32,757 bases of DNA from assembly GCA_009773995.1 (NCBI GenBank), contig VSMY01000011.1:1-32757 (forward strand). The letters are read 5' to 3'. A program made the translations under genes and the position numbers. Positions within the stretch are counted from its first letter, which is position 1; each line of letters opens with the position of its first letter. The notes beneath the pieces were generated by a model. That model was not told the origin of the DNA and made no database searches. It saw nothing but the letters and a program-made list of their open reading frames with translations. This DNA comes from Oscillibacter sp. GTDB taxonomy: Bacteria > Bacillota > Clostridia > Oscillospirales > Oscillospiraceae. Shown here one piece after another: positions 1 through 8,714 of this stretch.

Positions 1-13
1 CGGTGAAGGGCAT
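1..13 (-). CDS. 5' end of a leftward gene, cut by the window edge
   Basis: Only the start codon and three further codons (M-P-F-T) lie in the window. The start is supported by an AAAGGAGG ribosome site 8 nt upstream on the minus strand (complement of 21-29) and a plausible promoter further up. The product cannot be named from four residues. Confidence 0.45.
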
Positions 14-50
14 GGCGGGTCCTCCTTTGGGGGAAATGGTGTTCCCTGAC

Positions 51-79
51 AGTGTACACGCTTTTGGGGGAAAAGGCAA
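51..79 (-). promoter_or_regulatory. Candidate sigma-A promoter for the truncated leftward gene
   Basis: On the minus strand, -35 TTGCCT (complement of 74-79) and -10 TACACT (complement of 51-56) are separated by 17 nt. Each hexamer matches 4 of 6 consensus bases, so this is a moderate candidate. It lies back to back with the rightward promoter at 99-127. Confidence 0.35.
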
Positions 80-98
80 GGCATTTTGACGATTCCTC

Positions 99-127
99 TT
101 GAAAGATGAGAAGATCTGTGATAAAAT
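99..127 (+). promoter_or_regulatory. Sigma-A promoter of the small membrane-protein gene
   Basis: TTGAAA (99-104) and TAAAAT (122-127) are spaced by exactly 17 nt. Transcription would begin near 134, about 55 nt before the ATG at 189. Confidence 0.6.
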
Positions 128-188
128 ACTTGTTATATGCTGTCGCTTCCGGCGGCCTGCCGCGGGCGAAGAGGGGAGGAAACCTTTC

Positions 189-440
189 ATGGCTGAAGAA
201 ATGACCGATCCCGGACAGGCGGCCCCCGAGCAAACGGCCCCGGAACAAGCGGCTTCCGGACCGGCGGCTGCCGCGGAGGCGGTCCTGGAACAGGCGGCCC
301 GGGCGTCCGCCCCGGCTGAGAAGGACAAGAAGGAGGGCGGGTCCGCACTGACGGTGCTGACGGTGCTGCTGGTCCTGGTGGGCGCCGCCGATCTGGCGCT
401 ATGGGGCCTGGCGGGCTTCTATTTTCTCCGGGGCTTTTAG
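189..440 (+). CDS. Small Ala/Glu/Pro-rich protein with one C-terminal membrane segment
   Basis: An 83-residue protein that I do not recognise. Residues 1-50 are low complexity, rich in Ala, Pro, Glu and Gln. After a short charged stretch (EKDKKEGG) the last 30 residues form one hydrophobic helix ending in FYFLRGF. This layout suggests a tail-anchored membrane protein with the low-complexity part in the cytoplasm. The ATG at 189 is chosen over an in-frame start at 99 because GAGGGGAGGA ends 8 nt before it, and because the promoter at 99-127 would lie inside the longer reading frame. The gene has its own promoter and ends at the terminator at 481-506, so it appears to be monocistronic. No function is proposed. 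Confidence 0.6.
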   Translation: MAEEMTDPGQAAPEQTAPEQAASGPAAAAEAVLEQAARASAPAEKDKKEGGSALTVLTVLLVLVGAADLALWGLAGFYFLRGF

Positions 441-480
441 AGCGGCCCCTGATGTTTGAACAGCGCTGAGGTCAAAACAA

Positions 481-506
481 GGCCCCGCCTTCCGGCGGGG
501 CCTTTG
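481..506. terminator. Bidirectional intrinsic terminator
   Basis: A perfect 9-bp stem (GGCCCCGCC / GGCGGGGCC, 481-489 and 494-502) with a TTCC loop is followed by TTTGATTT on the plus strand and preceded by AAAACAA, which gives a U-tract on the minus strand. It can end both the small gene on its left and clpC on its right, which converge here. Confidence 0.8.
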
Positions 507-512
507 ATTTGC

Positions 513-2996
<2,484 letters not shown>

Positions 2997-3068
2997 ATGC
3001 GGTACACTTCCTTTCGTGGTTATGCCCTTCCAGGGGCGGGGCGGCGCGGAGGCCGCCCCTGCGGGTCT

Positions 3069-3542
3069 TTAGCCGCCGGTTTTCTCCAGGCTGTGAATCT
3101 GGTCCCGGAGCTCCGCCGCCCGCTCGAAGTTCTCGGCGGCGACGGCCTTCTGCATCTCCATCCGCAGGGCGTTGAGCCGGCGGGTTTTGGAAATCTCGTT
3201 CTGTTCCTCCTGCTCCAGGAGGGTCTCCTGGGCCTTGGGGGCCTCCCGCTTCGCCTCCGCTGGGGCGCCCAGGGCGGGCATGTCGGCGAAGAAGTCGTCG
3301 AAGGGGCTCTCCATCATGCGGTTCATCCGCCCCAGCAGGGAGGGGACGGGGGTGAAGAAGTCGTCGAACAGCCCGCCGCCGAAGAGGTTCTGGGTCATCC
3401 GCTGGCTGTAGGCTGCCAGACGCTGGGTGTAGCCCAGCTTTTCGGCGCATTCGCTGCACAGGCGCTTCTCGGTGACCTGGCCGTTGACGTTGCTCTGGTA
3501 AACAAAGGTGACTTCATTTTTGCCACAATTTTCGCATTTCAT
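3069..3542 (-). CDS. mcsA: McsA-like UVR-domain zinc-finger protein
   Basis: A 157-residue protein. It opens with two CxxC pairs (CENC at residues 3-6 and CSEC near 30), which should bind zinc, and ends in a UVR-type helical motif (about 115-155) resembling UvrB/UvrC linker motifs. This is the McsA architecture. In Bacillus, McsA activates the arginine kinase McsB and modulates CtsR; with no mcsB beside it here, its partner is uncertain, and ClpC is the obvious neighbour. The ATG ending at 3542 is preferred over a TTG two codons upstream, because AGGAGG is 8 nt before the ATG but only about 2 nt before the TTG. It is the second gene of the heat-shock operon. Confidence 0.9.
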   Translation of the reverse strand: MKCENCGKNEVTFVYQSNVNGQVTEKRLCSECAEKLGYTQRLAAYSQRMTQNLFGGGLFDDFFTPVPSLLGRMNRMMESPFDDFFADMPALGAPAEAKREAPKAQETLLEQEEQNEISKTRRLNALRMEMQKAVAAENFERAAELRDQIHSLEKTGG

Positions 3543-3611
3543 AATCAAAACCTCCTGTATATCGCAAATGTTTTTGTGAACGTATTGGATGGGACCGCTT
3601 TATTTTATGCG

Positions 3612-4064
3612 CTAGACCTGGAGAATCAGGACGTTTTTCAAAACGTCCGCCCGGACCTGATCCCGGAGGCTCCGGGGCACGGCCCCCAGGGCCTTGTCCC
3701 CCACGGCGGCCAGCAGGGTCCGGGCCAGGTCCTCCGTCAGGGCCCCGGCCTCCGCCAGGTTGCCGAGAATCGCTCGGGCCGAGGGCAGGTCCACCTGCTC
3801 TCCCAGGGAGTTGATGACGTGCATCAAGAGGGTCTCCCGATCCACCCGGACACGGGTGATGCGGATATACCCGTTGCCGCCCCGGCGGCTCTCCACGATA
3901 TAGCCCCGCTCGGGGGAGAAGCGGGTGGACATGACGTAGTTGATCTGGCTGGGCACGCAGTTGAACCGCTGGGCCAGTTCCCCCCGCTGGACCTCCAGCA
4001 CGCCGTCCCCCGTCTCGTCCAGGCATTCCTGCAGGAAACCGGCAATCAAATCGGAAATCCCCAT
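3612..4064 (-). CDS. ctsR: Transcriptional repressor CtsR of class III stress genes
   Basis: Dimeric winged-helix repressor that binds tandem GTCAAA heptads upstream of clp genes. It is 150 residues, the family length. The DNA-binding half is well conserved: VPSQINYVMSTRF (37-49), ERGYIVESRRGG (52-63), then GYIRI. The glycine loop described as the heat sensor in Bacillus CtsR reads RGGNG here, so its third glycine is Asn64. The ATG at 4064 follows AAGGAGG with normal spacing; the open frame upstream of it crosses the promoter and operators and is not used. First gene of the ctsR-mcsA-clpC operon, with operators that imply autoregulation. Confidence 0.97.
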   Translation of the reverse strand: MGISDLIAGFLQECLDETGDGVLEVQRGELAQRFNCVPSQINYVMSTRFSPERGYIVESRRGGNGYIRITRVRVDRETLLMHVINSLGEQVDLPSARAILGNLAEAGALTEDLARTLLAAVGDKALGAVPRSLRDQVRADVLKNVLILQV

Positions 4065-4079
4065 AAGCGCGCCTCCTTG

Positions 4080-4102
4080 TTTGACTTTGACTATCTTTGA
4101 TG
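4080..4102 (-). promoter_or_regulatory. Downstream CtsR operator
   Basis: Read on the plus strand, 4086-4102 is TTTGACT-ATC-TTTGATG: two CtsR heptads with the canonical 3-nt spacer and one mismatch in the second. A further TTTGACT overlaps it at 4080-4086. It lies between the -10 box and the ctsR ribosome site, a position suited to blocking RNA polymerase. Confidence 0.75.
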
Positions 4103-4116
4103 TTTGGGATGATGCC

Positions 4117-4144
4117 AGTATACCACCCTTAGGAGAAATGTCAA
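4117..4144 (-). promoter_or_regulatory. Sigma-A promoter of ctsR-mcsA-clpC
   Basis: On the minus strand, TTGACA (complement of 4139-4144) and TATACT (complement of 4117-4122) are 16 nt apart. A CtsR operator lies on each side. Confidence 0.8.
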
Positions 4145-4153
4145 GGGGGAATC

Positions 4154-4170
4154 TTTGACTTTCTTTGACG
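4154..4170 (-). promoter_or_regulatory. Upstream CtsR operator
   Basis: TTTGACT-TTC-TTTGACG on the plus strand, which on the minus strand reads cGTCAAA-GAA-AGTCAAA. It matches the CtsR consensus RGTCAAA-NAN-RGTCAAA except at the first base, and it ends 10 bp upstream of the -35 box. Confidence 0.85.
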
Positions 4171-4226
4171 TTTATGAAAACAAATTGTGAACGCAAAATT
4201 TTTCCGTCAGGGCTTTCACAAAGCTC

Positions 4227-4254
4227 TTGCATTTTTGGGAGAGTATGCTACAAT
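4227..4254 (+). promoter_or_regulatory. Promoter of the ferredoxin gene
   Basis: TTGCAT (4227-4232), a 16-nt spacer and TACAAT (4249-4254), with an extended -10 TGC immediately upstream. Transcription would start about 24 nt before the ATG. Confidence 0.7.
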
Positions 4255-4284
4255 GGGGATACAATTCTAATGGAGGTGCAACCC

Positions 4285-4458
4285 ATGGCCTATAAGATCA
4301 CTTCTGCTTGTGTGAGCTGCGGCGCCTGCTCTGACGCCTGCCCCGCCGGCGCCATCAGCCAGGGCGATGATTCCTATGTCATCGACGCTGCCGCCTGCCT
4401 GGACTGCGGTTCTTGCAGCGACACCTGCCCCAACGGCGCCATCGTCCCCGAGGAGTAA
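4285..4458 (+). CDS. 2[4Fe-4S] ferredoxin
   Basis: A 57-residue clostridial-type ferredoxin, an electron carrier for anaerobic redox enzymes such as pyruvate:ferredoxin oxidoreductase and hydrogenases. Two cluster motifs are complete: CxxCxxCxxxCP with cysteines 9, 12, 15 and 19, and a second with cysteines 38, 41, 44 and 48. The two halves (CVSCGACSDACPAGAI and CLDCGSCSDTCPNGAI) show the usual internal duplication. The ATG at 4285 has GGAGGTG 7 nt upstream. It has its own promoter and terminator, consistent with strong monocistronic expression. Confidence 0.95.
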   Translation: MAYKITSACVSCGACSDACPAGAISQGDDSYVIDAAACLDCGSCSDTCPNGAIVPEE

Positions 4459-4477
4459 TTTTTCGACAGGGATACAT

Positions 4478-4511
4478 AAAAAACCCGCAAGCATTTGCTT
4501 GCGGGTTTTTT
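4478..4511. terminator. Bidirectional terminator between ferredoxin and the radical SAM gene
   Basis: A perfect 10-bp stem (4484-4493 with 4496-4505, CCCGCAAGCA / TGCTTGCGGG) is flanked by A-rich sequence on the left and TTTTTTAT on the right. It serves both converging genes. Confidence 0.9.
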
Positions 4512-5382
4512 ATATCCCCGACAGGTCAAAATCCGGGGTGTACTCCTCCTTGGCGGAGGTGCGCTCCTGGGTGTAGCCGTCCGTAATGCCGCAGTTGGCC
4601 ATGTATTCCGCCGCCGCCCGGTACTCCGCTCTCGTTACGCGGCGGCTGAGCTTCCCGGAGGCTCCGGGCTGGGGGGTGTACTGGCTCATGAGGGAGAACA
4701 GCACGTCCCCGGAGCGGAAGGTCCCGGCTATCCAGTCGATGACGCGCCGGGTGTTCTCCAGTTCCCCAGGAAGGAGGAGATGCCGGATCAGCACACCGGA
4801 CTTCAAAAGGCCGTTTTCCATGCGGCAGGGGCCCGTCTGGCGGAACATCTCCAGGATGGCGGGGGCGGCGCGGCCGAAATAGTCCGGGGCGGCGGAGTAC
4901 TTCCCCGCCGGGCCCGGCAGGGCGTATTTCAGGTCCGGAAGATAGACCTGAACCTTGCCCTCCAGGGACTGTAAAGTGGACACGCTTTCGTAGCCGCCGC
5001 AGTTCCAGACCACCGGGACGGGCCAGGGCTCCTCCCCCAGGGCCTCTAAAATCGCCGGGGCGAAGTGGGTGGGGGTCACCAGGTCCAGGCAGGACGCTCC
5101 TAAGGCGACGAGCTCCCGGAAAATCTCCCGGAGGCGGGGGACCGTCACGGGCTTTCCCACGCCGCCCTGGGAGATGGGCTTATTCTGGCAGTAGACGCAG
5201 CGGAGATTACAGCCGGAGAAGAAGACGGCCCCGGCCCCGTGTTCCCCCACGAGACAGGGCTCCTCCCACCGGTGGAGCATGGCCCGGGCTACGACCGGTG
5301 CCGCGGGCTGTCCGCACACGCCGCCGGGGCGGTCCGGGGCCCGTTCCGCCTTACAGTTCCGGGGACAGAGGGTGCAGGTCAT
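4510..5382 (-). CDS. PflX-like radical SAM protein (COG1313 type)
   Basis: A 290-residue radical SAM protein. The cluster motif is CNLRCVYC, with Cys58, Cys62 and Cys65 ligating the [4Fe-4S] that cleaves S-adenosylmethionine. Extra cysteines near the N-terminus (CTLCPRNC at 3-10, then Cys23) and the stretch HRWEEPCLVG...FFSGCNLRC are typical of the PflX group, which resembles pyruvate formate-lyase activating enzymes but whose substrate is unknown. The start is set by a 4-nt ATGA overlap with the stop of thymidine kinase, which implies translational coupling. The longer upstream frame runs antiparallel through thymidine kinase and is not needed. Last gene of the mutY operon, ending at the terminator at 4478-4511. 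Confidence 0.85.
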   Translation of the reverse strand: MTCTLCPRNCKAERAPDRPGGVCGQPAAPVVARAMLHRWEEPCLVGEHGAGAVFFSGCNLRCVYCQNKPISQGGVGKPVTVPRLREIFRELVALGASCLDLVTPTHFAPAILEALGEEPWPVPVVWNCGGYESVSTLQSLEGKVQVYLPDLKYALPGPAGKYSAAPDYFGRAAPAILEMFRQTGPCRMENGLLKSGVLIRHLLLPGELENTRRVIDWIAGTFRSGDVLFSLMSQYTPQPGASGKLSRRVTRAEYRAAAEYMANCGITDGYTQERTSAKEEYTPDFDLSGI

Positions 5383-5966
5383 AGGGCGTTTACGTCGAAG
5401 TCCGGGCCCAAATCGCCGGCCATCCAGTGGCGGCGGCAGAGGCCGATGTACTTGTCGTTGGCCCCCAGGACCACCTGCTCCCCTTCCTTCAGGACCTTGC
5501 CGTGCTCGTCGAAGCGGGCGTTGAAGGTGGCTTTTTTCCCGCACCAGCAGATGGTCTTGACCTCCTCGATCTTGTCCGCCATGACCAGGAGCTGGTAGCT
5601 GCCGGGGAAGAGCTCCCCCTTGAAGTCCGCCCGGAGGCCGTAGCACATCACCGGGATGTCCAGGCGGTCCACCACGTCCACCAGGTACATGACCTCCTCC
5701 TTTGTGAGGAACTGGGCCTCGTCCACGATGATGCAGGCGTTTTGCTGGAGCTCCATGGCGGACATCTCCCGCATCTCGTCGAAGTACACGCAGGGGTACT
5801 TTAGCCCGATGCGGGAATAGACCATGTGGTCCCCGTCCCGGGCGTCCAGCCGGGGCTTGACCATCAGGGCCTTCTGGCCCCGCTCCTCGTAGTTGAAGCG
5901 GGCCATCAGGGCGTTGGCGGACTTGCTGGAGCCCATGGCTCCATACTTAAAGTATAATTGCGCCAT
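5379..5966 (-). CDS. tdk: Thymidine kinase (type II)
   Basis: A 195-residue cytoplasmic enzyme that phosphorylates thymidine to dTMP with ATP in nucleoside salvage. The P-loop is GAMGSSKS (9-16), where the common form is GxMxSGKS; the glycine before the lysine is Ser14. The catalytic glutamate is Glu83 in VDEAQF. Zinc-binding cysteines appear in ICWCG and LCRRH near the C-terminus, and a lasso-like stretch with a YIGLCRRHW ending completes the fold. The start at 5966 fits the family N-terminus (MAQLYFKYGAM) but has no visible Shine-Dalgarno site; it lies 31 nt after the preceding stop, so reinitiation is possible. Its stop overlaps the start of the radical SAM gene by 4 nt. Confidence 0.93.
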   Translation of the reverse strand: MAQLYFKYGAMGSSKSANALMARFNYEERGQKALMVKPRLDARDGDHMVYSRIGLKYPCVYFDEMREMSAMELQQNACIIVDEAQFLTKEEVMYLVDVVDRLDIPVMCYGLRADFKGELFPGSYQLLVMADKIEEVKTICWCGKKATFNARFDEHGKVLKEGEQVVLGANDKYIGLCRRHWMAGDLGPDFDVNAL

Positions 5967-5997
5967 AAATATACAAAGAGCGATGAGTTTCGACCAT

Positions 5998-6459
5998 TTA
6001 TTCCTCGCTCTTCTCCTCCTCTTTCGTTTCTTCTGCGTCTTCTGCGACGCGGGCGGACAGGCTATCCGAATATTCCGGCGGGTCCGGCATGTTGAAGACC
6101 GCTTTCTTGCAGGCACGGCAGAGCCAAACGGTCTTGTAAGAGGTCCACGCCCCCTCGTCCAGCACATCCATACCGTCCAGGCTTTGGAAAAACTCGAACT
6201 TATAGACGCCGGAGTGCCAGCGGACGCCGTCCCGCCCGCCGGTAATGAAGCCCTGCTCCATCTCCTTCCCGCACCAGGGGCACTTCTCCGGAGGGAGGCG
6301 TTTGGCCTCCTCCTTCTCTTTCGCCTTGGCTTTGCGGTCCTCGTTCCAGGTTTTCAGGCTGTCAAGGGGATTTGCTTGCGGGGCTTTCTCCTCCCTGGGC
6401 TCCCGGCGTTTCCCCGGCTTTTGGTCCCAGGGGTCCTCGCTCTGCTTCCAAAAGGGCAT
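5998..6459 (-). CDS. Zinc-ribbon protein of unknown function
   Basis: A 153-residue soluble protein. The N-terminal 55 residues are highly charged (Lys, Glu, Arg). The core has two cysteine pairs, CPWC (60-63) and CRAC (114-117), that should form one zinc ribbon around a GVRWHSGVYKFEF segment. The C-terminal 25 residues are acidic. The CPWCGKEMEQGFI pattern recalls the short DUF6487-type zinc-ribbon family, but that assignment is from memory. A clean AGGAGG precedes the ATG. It starts 8 nt after the mutY stop and ends 31 nt before thymidine kinase, so it is co-transcribed with them. No function can be assigned from sequence. Confidence 0.75.
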   Translation of the reverse strand: MPFWKQSEDPWDQKPGKRREPREEKAPQANPLDSLKTWNEDRKAKAKEKEEAKRLPPEKCPWCGKEMEQGFITGGRDGVRWHSGVYKFEFFQSLDGMDVLDEGAWTSYKTVWLCRACKKAVFNMPDPPEYSDSLSARVAEDAEETKEEEKSEE

Positions 6460-6467
6460 AGTTCCTC

Positions 6468-7526
6468 CTATTCTCGCAGGGCCCGCTCCGCCTCCTCCCG
6501 GCAGCGGGCGAAGGCGGAGGGGACGGCGTGGCGTTCCAGCGACTCCACCCAGGTGAAGCCCCTCGGCCCTCCGCCGGTGACCTCCAGGGTGTAGACGGTC
6601 ATATGCCATTCCACATGGCTGAAGATGTGCTTTGCCGTCAGGCGGTGTTTCCAGGCCTTCGGCTCCAGGCCCCAGGCCCGGACCGCTTCTCCGGCGGCGG
6701 GCTCGTCCAGGGCCCCTTCCACGTTGGGGAATTCCCAGAGGCCCGCCAGCAGGCCGGAGGCCGGGCGCTTCCGCAATGCCGCGCGGCCCTCCCGGAGGAG
6801 GAGGAAGACGGTTTTTTCCTCCGCCCGGCGGGATTTTTTGGGGGCCTTGACCGGCAGGCTCTCCGCCGTGCCCCGCTCCCGGCCCAGACACCATTCCCGG
6901 ACGGGGCAGAGGAGGCATTTCGGCGGGCCGTTCGGGACGCAGACCGTGGCCCCCAGCTCCATGAGGGCCTGGTTGAAAATCCGCACGTCCGCCTCCGCCT
7001 CCGGGAAGATTTCCCGGACCTGGGCGCGGATGTTCTGTTTCGTCTGGGGGGCGGCAATGTCGCTGTGGTCGTCCGTCAGGCGGGTCACCACCCGGAGGAC
7101 GTTGCCGTCCACCGCTGCCTCCCGCCGGGCAAAGGCCGCGGAGGCGACGGCGGCGGCGGTGTAGTCCCCGATGCCGGGGAGCTCCAGGAGGCCCGCATGC
7201 GTGTCGGGGAAGCCGCCCCGGTCCGCCACCAGCCGGGCGGCCCGCTGGAGATTCCGGGCCCGGCTGTAGTAGCCTAGGCCCTCCCAGAGCTTCATCAGCG
7301 CTTCCTCGGGGGCGGAGGCCAGGGCCTCCACGGTGGGAAACGCCTCCAGAAACCGGGCGTAGTAGCCCAGCACCGCCGCCACACGGGTCTGCTGGAGCAT
7401 GATTTCCGAGACCCAGATCCGGTAGGGGTCCTGGGTGTTCCGCCAGGGGAGGTCCCGGGCGCTGGCCCGATACCACGCCAGAAGGGGCGGGGGGAGCTGG
7501 GACAATGTCATAGCGTTTTCGTTCAT
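6468..7526 (-). CDS. mutY: A/G-specific adenine DNA glycosylase MutY
   Basis: A 352-residue base-excision repair enzyme that removes adenine mispaired with 8-oxoguanine. Visible features: catalytic Glu41 in SEIMLQQTRV, helix-hairpin-helix LPGIGDYTAAA (116-126), catalytic Asp140 in VDGNV, and four cysteines for a [4Fe-4S] cluster spaced C-x7-C-x2-C-x5-C (VCVPNGPPKCLLCPVREWC). The C-terminal third is the NUDIX-like domain that reads 8-oxoguanine. The first ATG (7526) has no Shine-Dalgarno; a TATAAT box ends only 7 nt before it, so the mRNA may begin at or next to the start codon. A second in-frame ATG five codons on (7511) also lacks one. First gene of the mutY, zinc-ribbon, tdk, radical SAM operon. 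Confidence 0.94.
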   Translation of the reverse strand: MNENAMTLSQLPPPLLAWYRASARDLPWRNTQDPYRIWVSEIMLQQTRVAAVLGYYARFLEAFPTVEALASAPEEALMKLWEGLGYYSRARNLQRAARLVADRGGFPDTHAGLLELPGIGDYTAAAVASAAFARREAAVDGNVLRVVTRLTDDHSDIAAPQTKQNIRAQVREIFPEAEADVRIFNQALMELGATVCVPNGPPKCLLCPVREWCLGRERGTAESLPVKAPKKSRRAEEKTVFLLLREGRAALRKRPASGLLAGLWEFPNVEGALDEPAAGEAVRAWGLEPKAWKHRLTAKHIFSHVEWHMTVYTLEVTGGGPRGFTWVESLERHAVPSAFARCREEAERALRE

Positions 7527-7533
7527 GGGGAAG

Positions 7534-7562
7534 ATTATAGCACAGCCGCGGAAAATGGACAA
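7534..7562 (-). promoter_or_regulatory. mutY operon promoter, placed for a nearly leaderless mRNA
   Basis: On the minus strand, TTGTCC (complement of 7557-7562), a 17-nt spacer and a perfect TATAAT (complement of 7534-7539) with an extended TGC. Only 7 nt separate the -10 box from the mutY ATG, so transcription should start at about the A of ATG. Confidence 0.65.
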
Positions 7563-7587
7563 CCTGGTTTTCCCGGAATTTTTTTGC

Positions 7588-7616
7588 TTGACATGCCTAG
7601 CAATACTATGTATAAT
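7588..7616 (+). promoter_or_regulatory. Consensus sigma-A promoter of the padR operon
   Basis: TTGACA (7588-7593), a 17-nt spacer and TATAAT (7611-7616): a full consensus promoter. The -10 box lies in the centre of a nested palindrome, so it is likely to be tightly repressed. Confidence 0.85.
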
Positions 7617-7634
7617 TAGCATAGAAATTCTAGG
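7596..7634. promoter_or_regulatory. Nested palindromic operator, probably for the PadR regulator
   Basis: CCTAG-N5-CTATG-N9-CATAG-N5-CTAGG, perfectly symmetric over 39 bp. The 9-nt centre contains the -10 box of padR. PadR proteins are dimers that commonly bind such symmetric sites at their own promoters; the assignment to this PadR is inference from position. Confidence 0.65.
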
Positions 7635-7653
7635 TATAGAATGGAGGCGGCTT

Positions 7654-7986
7654 ATGAAGAAACAATCCATTGAGCACACCCGGCTGCTGGCCCTGTCCCT
7701 GCTGGCGGGAGAGGACATGTATGGGTACCAGATGATTGTGGAGCTGGCCCGGCGGTCCAACCACACCTTTGACATGAAGGAGGGGACACTGTACCCGGTG
7801 CTCCACGGGCTGGAGCAGGAGGGCTTTGTGGAGGCCTACCGGAAGCTGGCCCCCACGGGGCGGGAGCGGAAGTACTACCACCTCACCCGGAAGGGCCAGG
7901 GGGCCCTCCGGGAGGAGGAGGCCGCCTGGAAGCGCTATTCCGGGGCGGTGAACGACGTGCTGCGGGGCGGCGCGGAGGCCCTATGA
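7654..7986 (+). CDS. PadR-family transcriptional regulator
   Basis: A 110-residue winged-helix protein. It contains the PadR landmarks: LLALSLLAGEDMYGYQM (11-27), EGTLYPVLHGLEQEGFV (recognition helix and turn, about 43-59), the wing GRERKYYHLTRKG, and a short C-terminal dimer helix. Members of the short subfamily (about 110 residues, subfamily 2-like) often repress their own operon and a downstream membrane protein. GGAGG lies 7 nt before the ATG. Its stop overlaps the next start (ATGA), so the two products are probably made together. Control by the palindrome at 7596-7634 is likely. Confidence 0.93.
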   Translation: MKKQSIEHTRLLALSLLAGEDMYGYQMIVELARRSNHTFDMKEGTLYPVLHGLEQEGFVEAYRKLAPTGRERKYYHLTRKGQGALREEEAAWKRYSGAVNDVLRGGAEAL

Positions 7987-8714
7987 CCCGGCGGGAATTT
8001 ATGTACCAGGTCCTCTCCCCCCTGGGGCGGCTGACGGCAGAGGAGCGGGAGAACATCCGCCGGGAGCTGGAGGAGCACGTGGAGGACCGGATGGAGGCTC
8101 TGCTGGAGATGGGCTGGGACGAGGCGCTGGCGGAGGAGCGATGCCTGGAGGCCATGGGGGACCCGGCGGAAATCGGCCGGGAGATGGCAAAGCAGTATCC
8201 GGGCCGGTGGTGGCTGTGGCTGGGCCGGGCGGCGGTGGTTTTGACGGTGGTGGTGTGTATCCAGGCGCTGCTGGGCGTGGAGGTTTTGTACAACGCCTGG
8301 GACGGTCTGGTGGTTCGGACCCTGCGCCCGCAGATTACCTCCATGCTGGATGAGGTGGAGGCCGAGGAGCTGGTGGACCTGCGGATGGACATTGGGAATG
8401 ACGTGCTGAGGGTGGTCCGGGTGTCCGTTGGGGAGGCGGAGGGGCAGCGTGTGGCGGAAATTGCCATGTGCGCCTATGACCGCTGGCCCTTCGGCATTGT
8501 GGCGCACAACTGCGAGAACTGGATGACAGTGGAGAGACGGGAGAGTGAGGCCCGCATTCACGGCGGCCCCGCCAGCAGAAGCTATGGGGCGGAATGCTGG
8601 CAGATGTACGCGTTTCCAGCCCCGGGGGACCGGAGCGTCACGCTGACCTATTCGCGCTATGGCGAGACCGCAAGCCTGGAGGTGCCTTTGCCGGAGCGGG
8701 GGGGAGCAGTATGA
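7983..8714 (+). CDS. PadR-coupled membrane protein with HAAS/DUF1700-like N-terminus
   Basis: A 243-residue protein. Residues 1-70 form a helical domain (RREFMYQVLSPLGRL...EERENIRRELEEHVEDRME...LEAMGDPAEIGREMA) like the HAAS/DUF1700 domains that accompany PadR regulators. One membrane helix follows (76-98), then about 145 residues that should be extracytoplasmic, mostly beta-rich by appearance. Only the N-terminal domain is recognisable. It overlaps padR by 4 nt and the next gene by 4 nt, which ties all three into one translationally coupled operon. A role in sensing an envelope signal and altering PadR activity is a guess from context. Confidence 0.75.
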   Translation: MTRREFMYQVLSPLGRLTAEERENIRRELEEHVEDRMEALLEMGWDEALAEERCLEAMGDPAEIGREMAKQYPGRWWLWLGRAAVVLTVVVCIQALLGVEVLYNAWDGLVVRTLRPQITSMLDEVEAEELVDLRMDIGNDVLRVVRVSVGEAEGQRVAEIAMCAYDRWPFGIVAHNCENWMTVERRESEARIHGGPASRSYGAECWQMYAFPAPGDRSVTLTYSRYGETASLEVPLPERGGAV

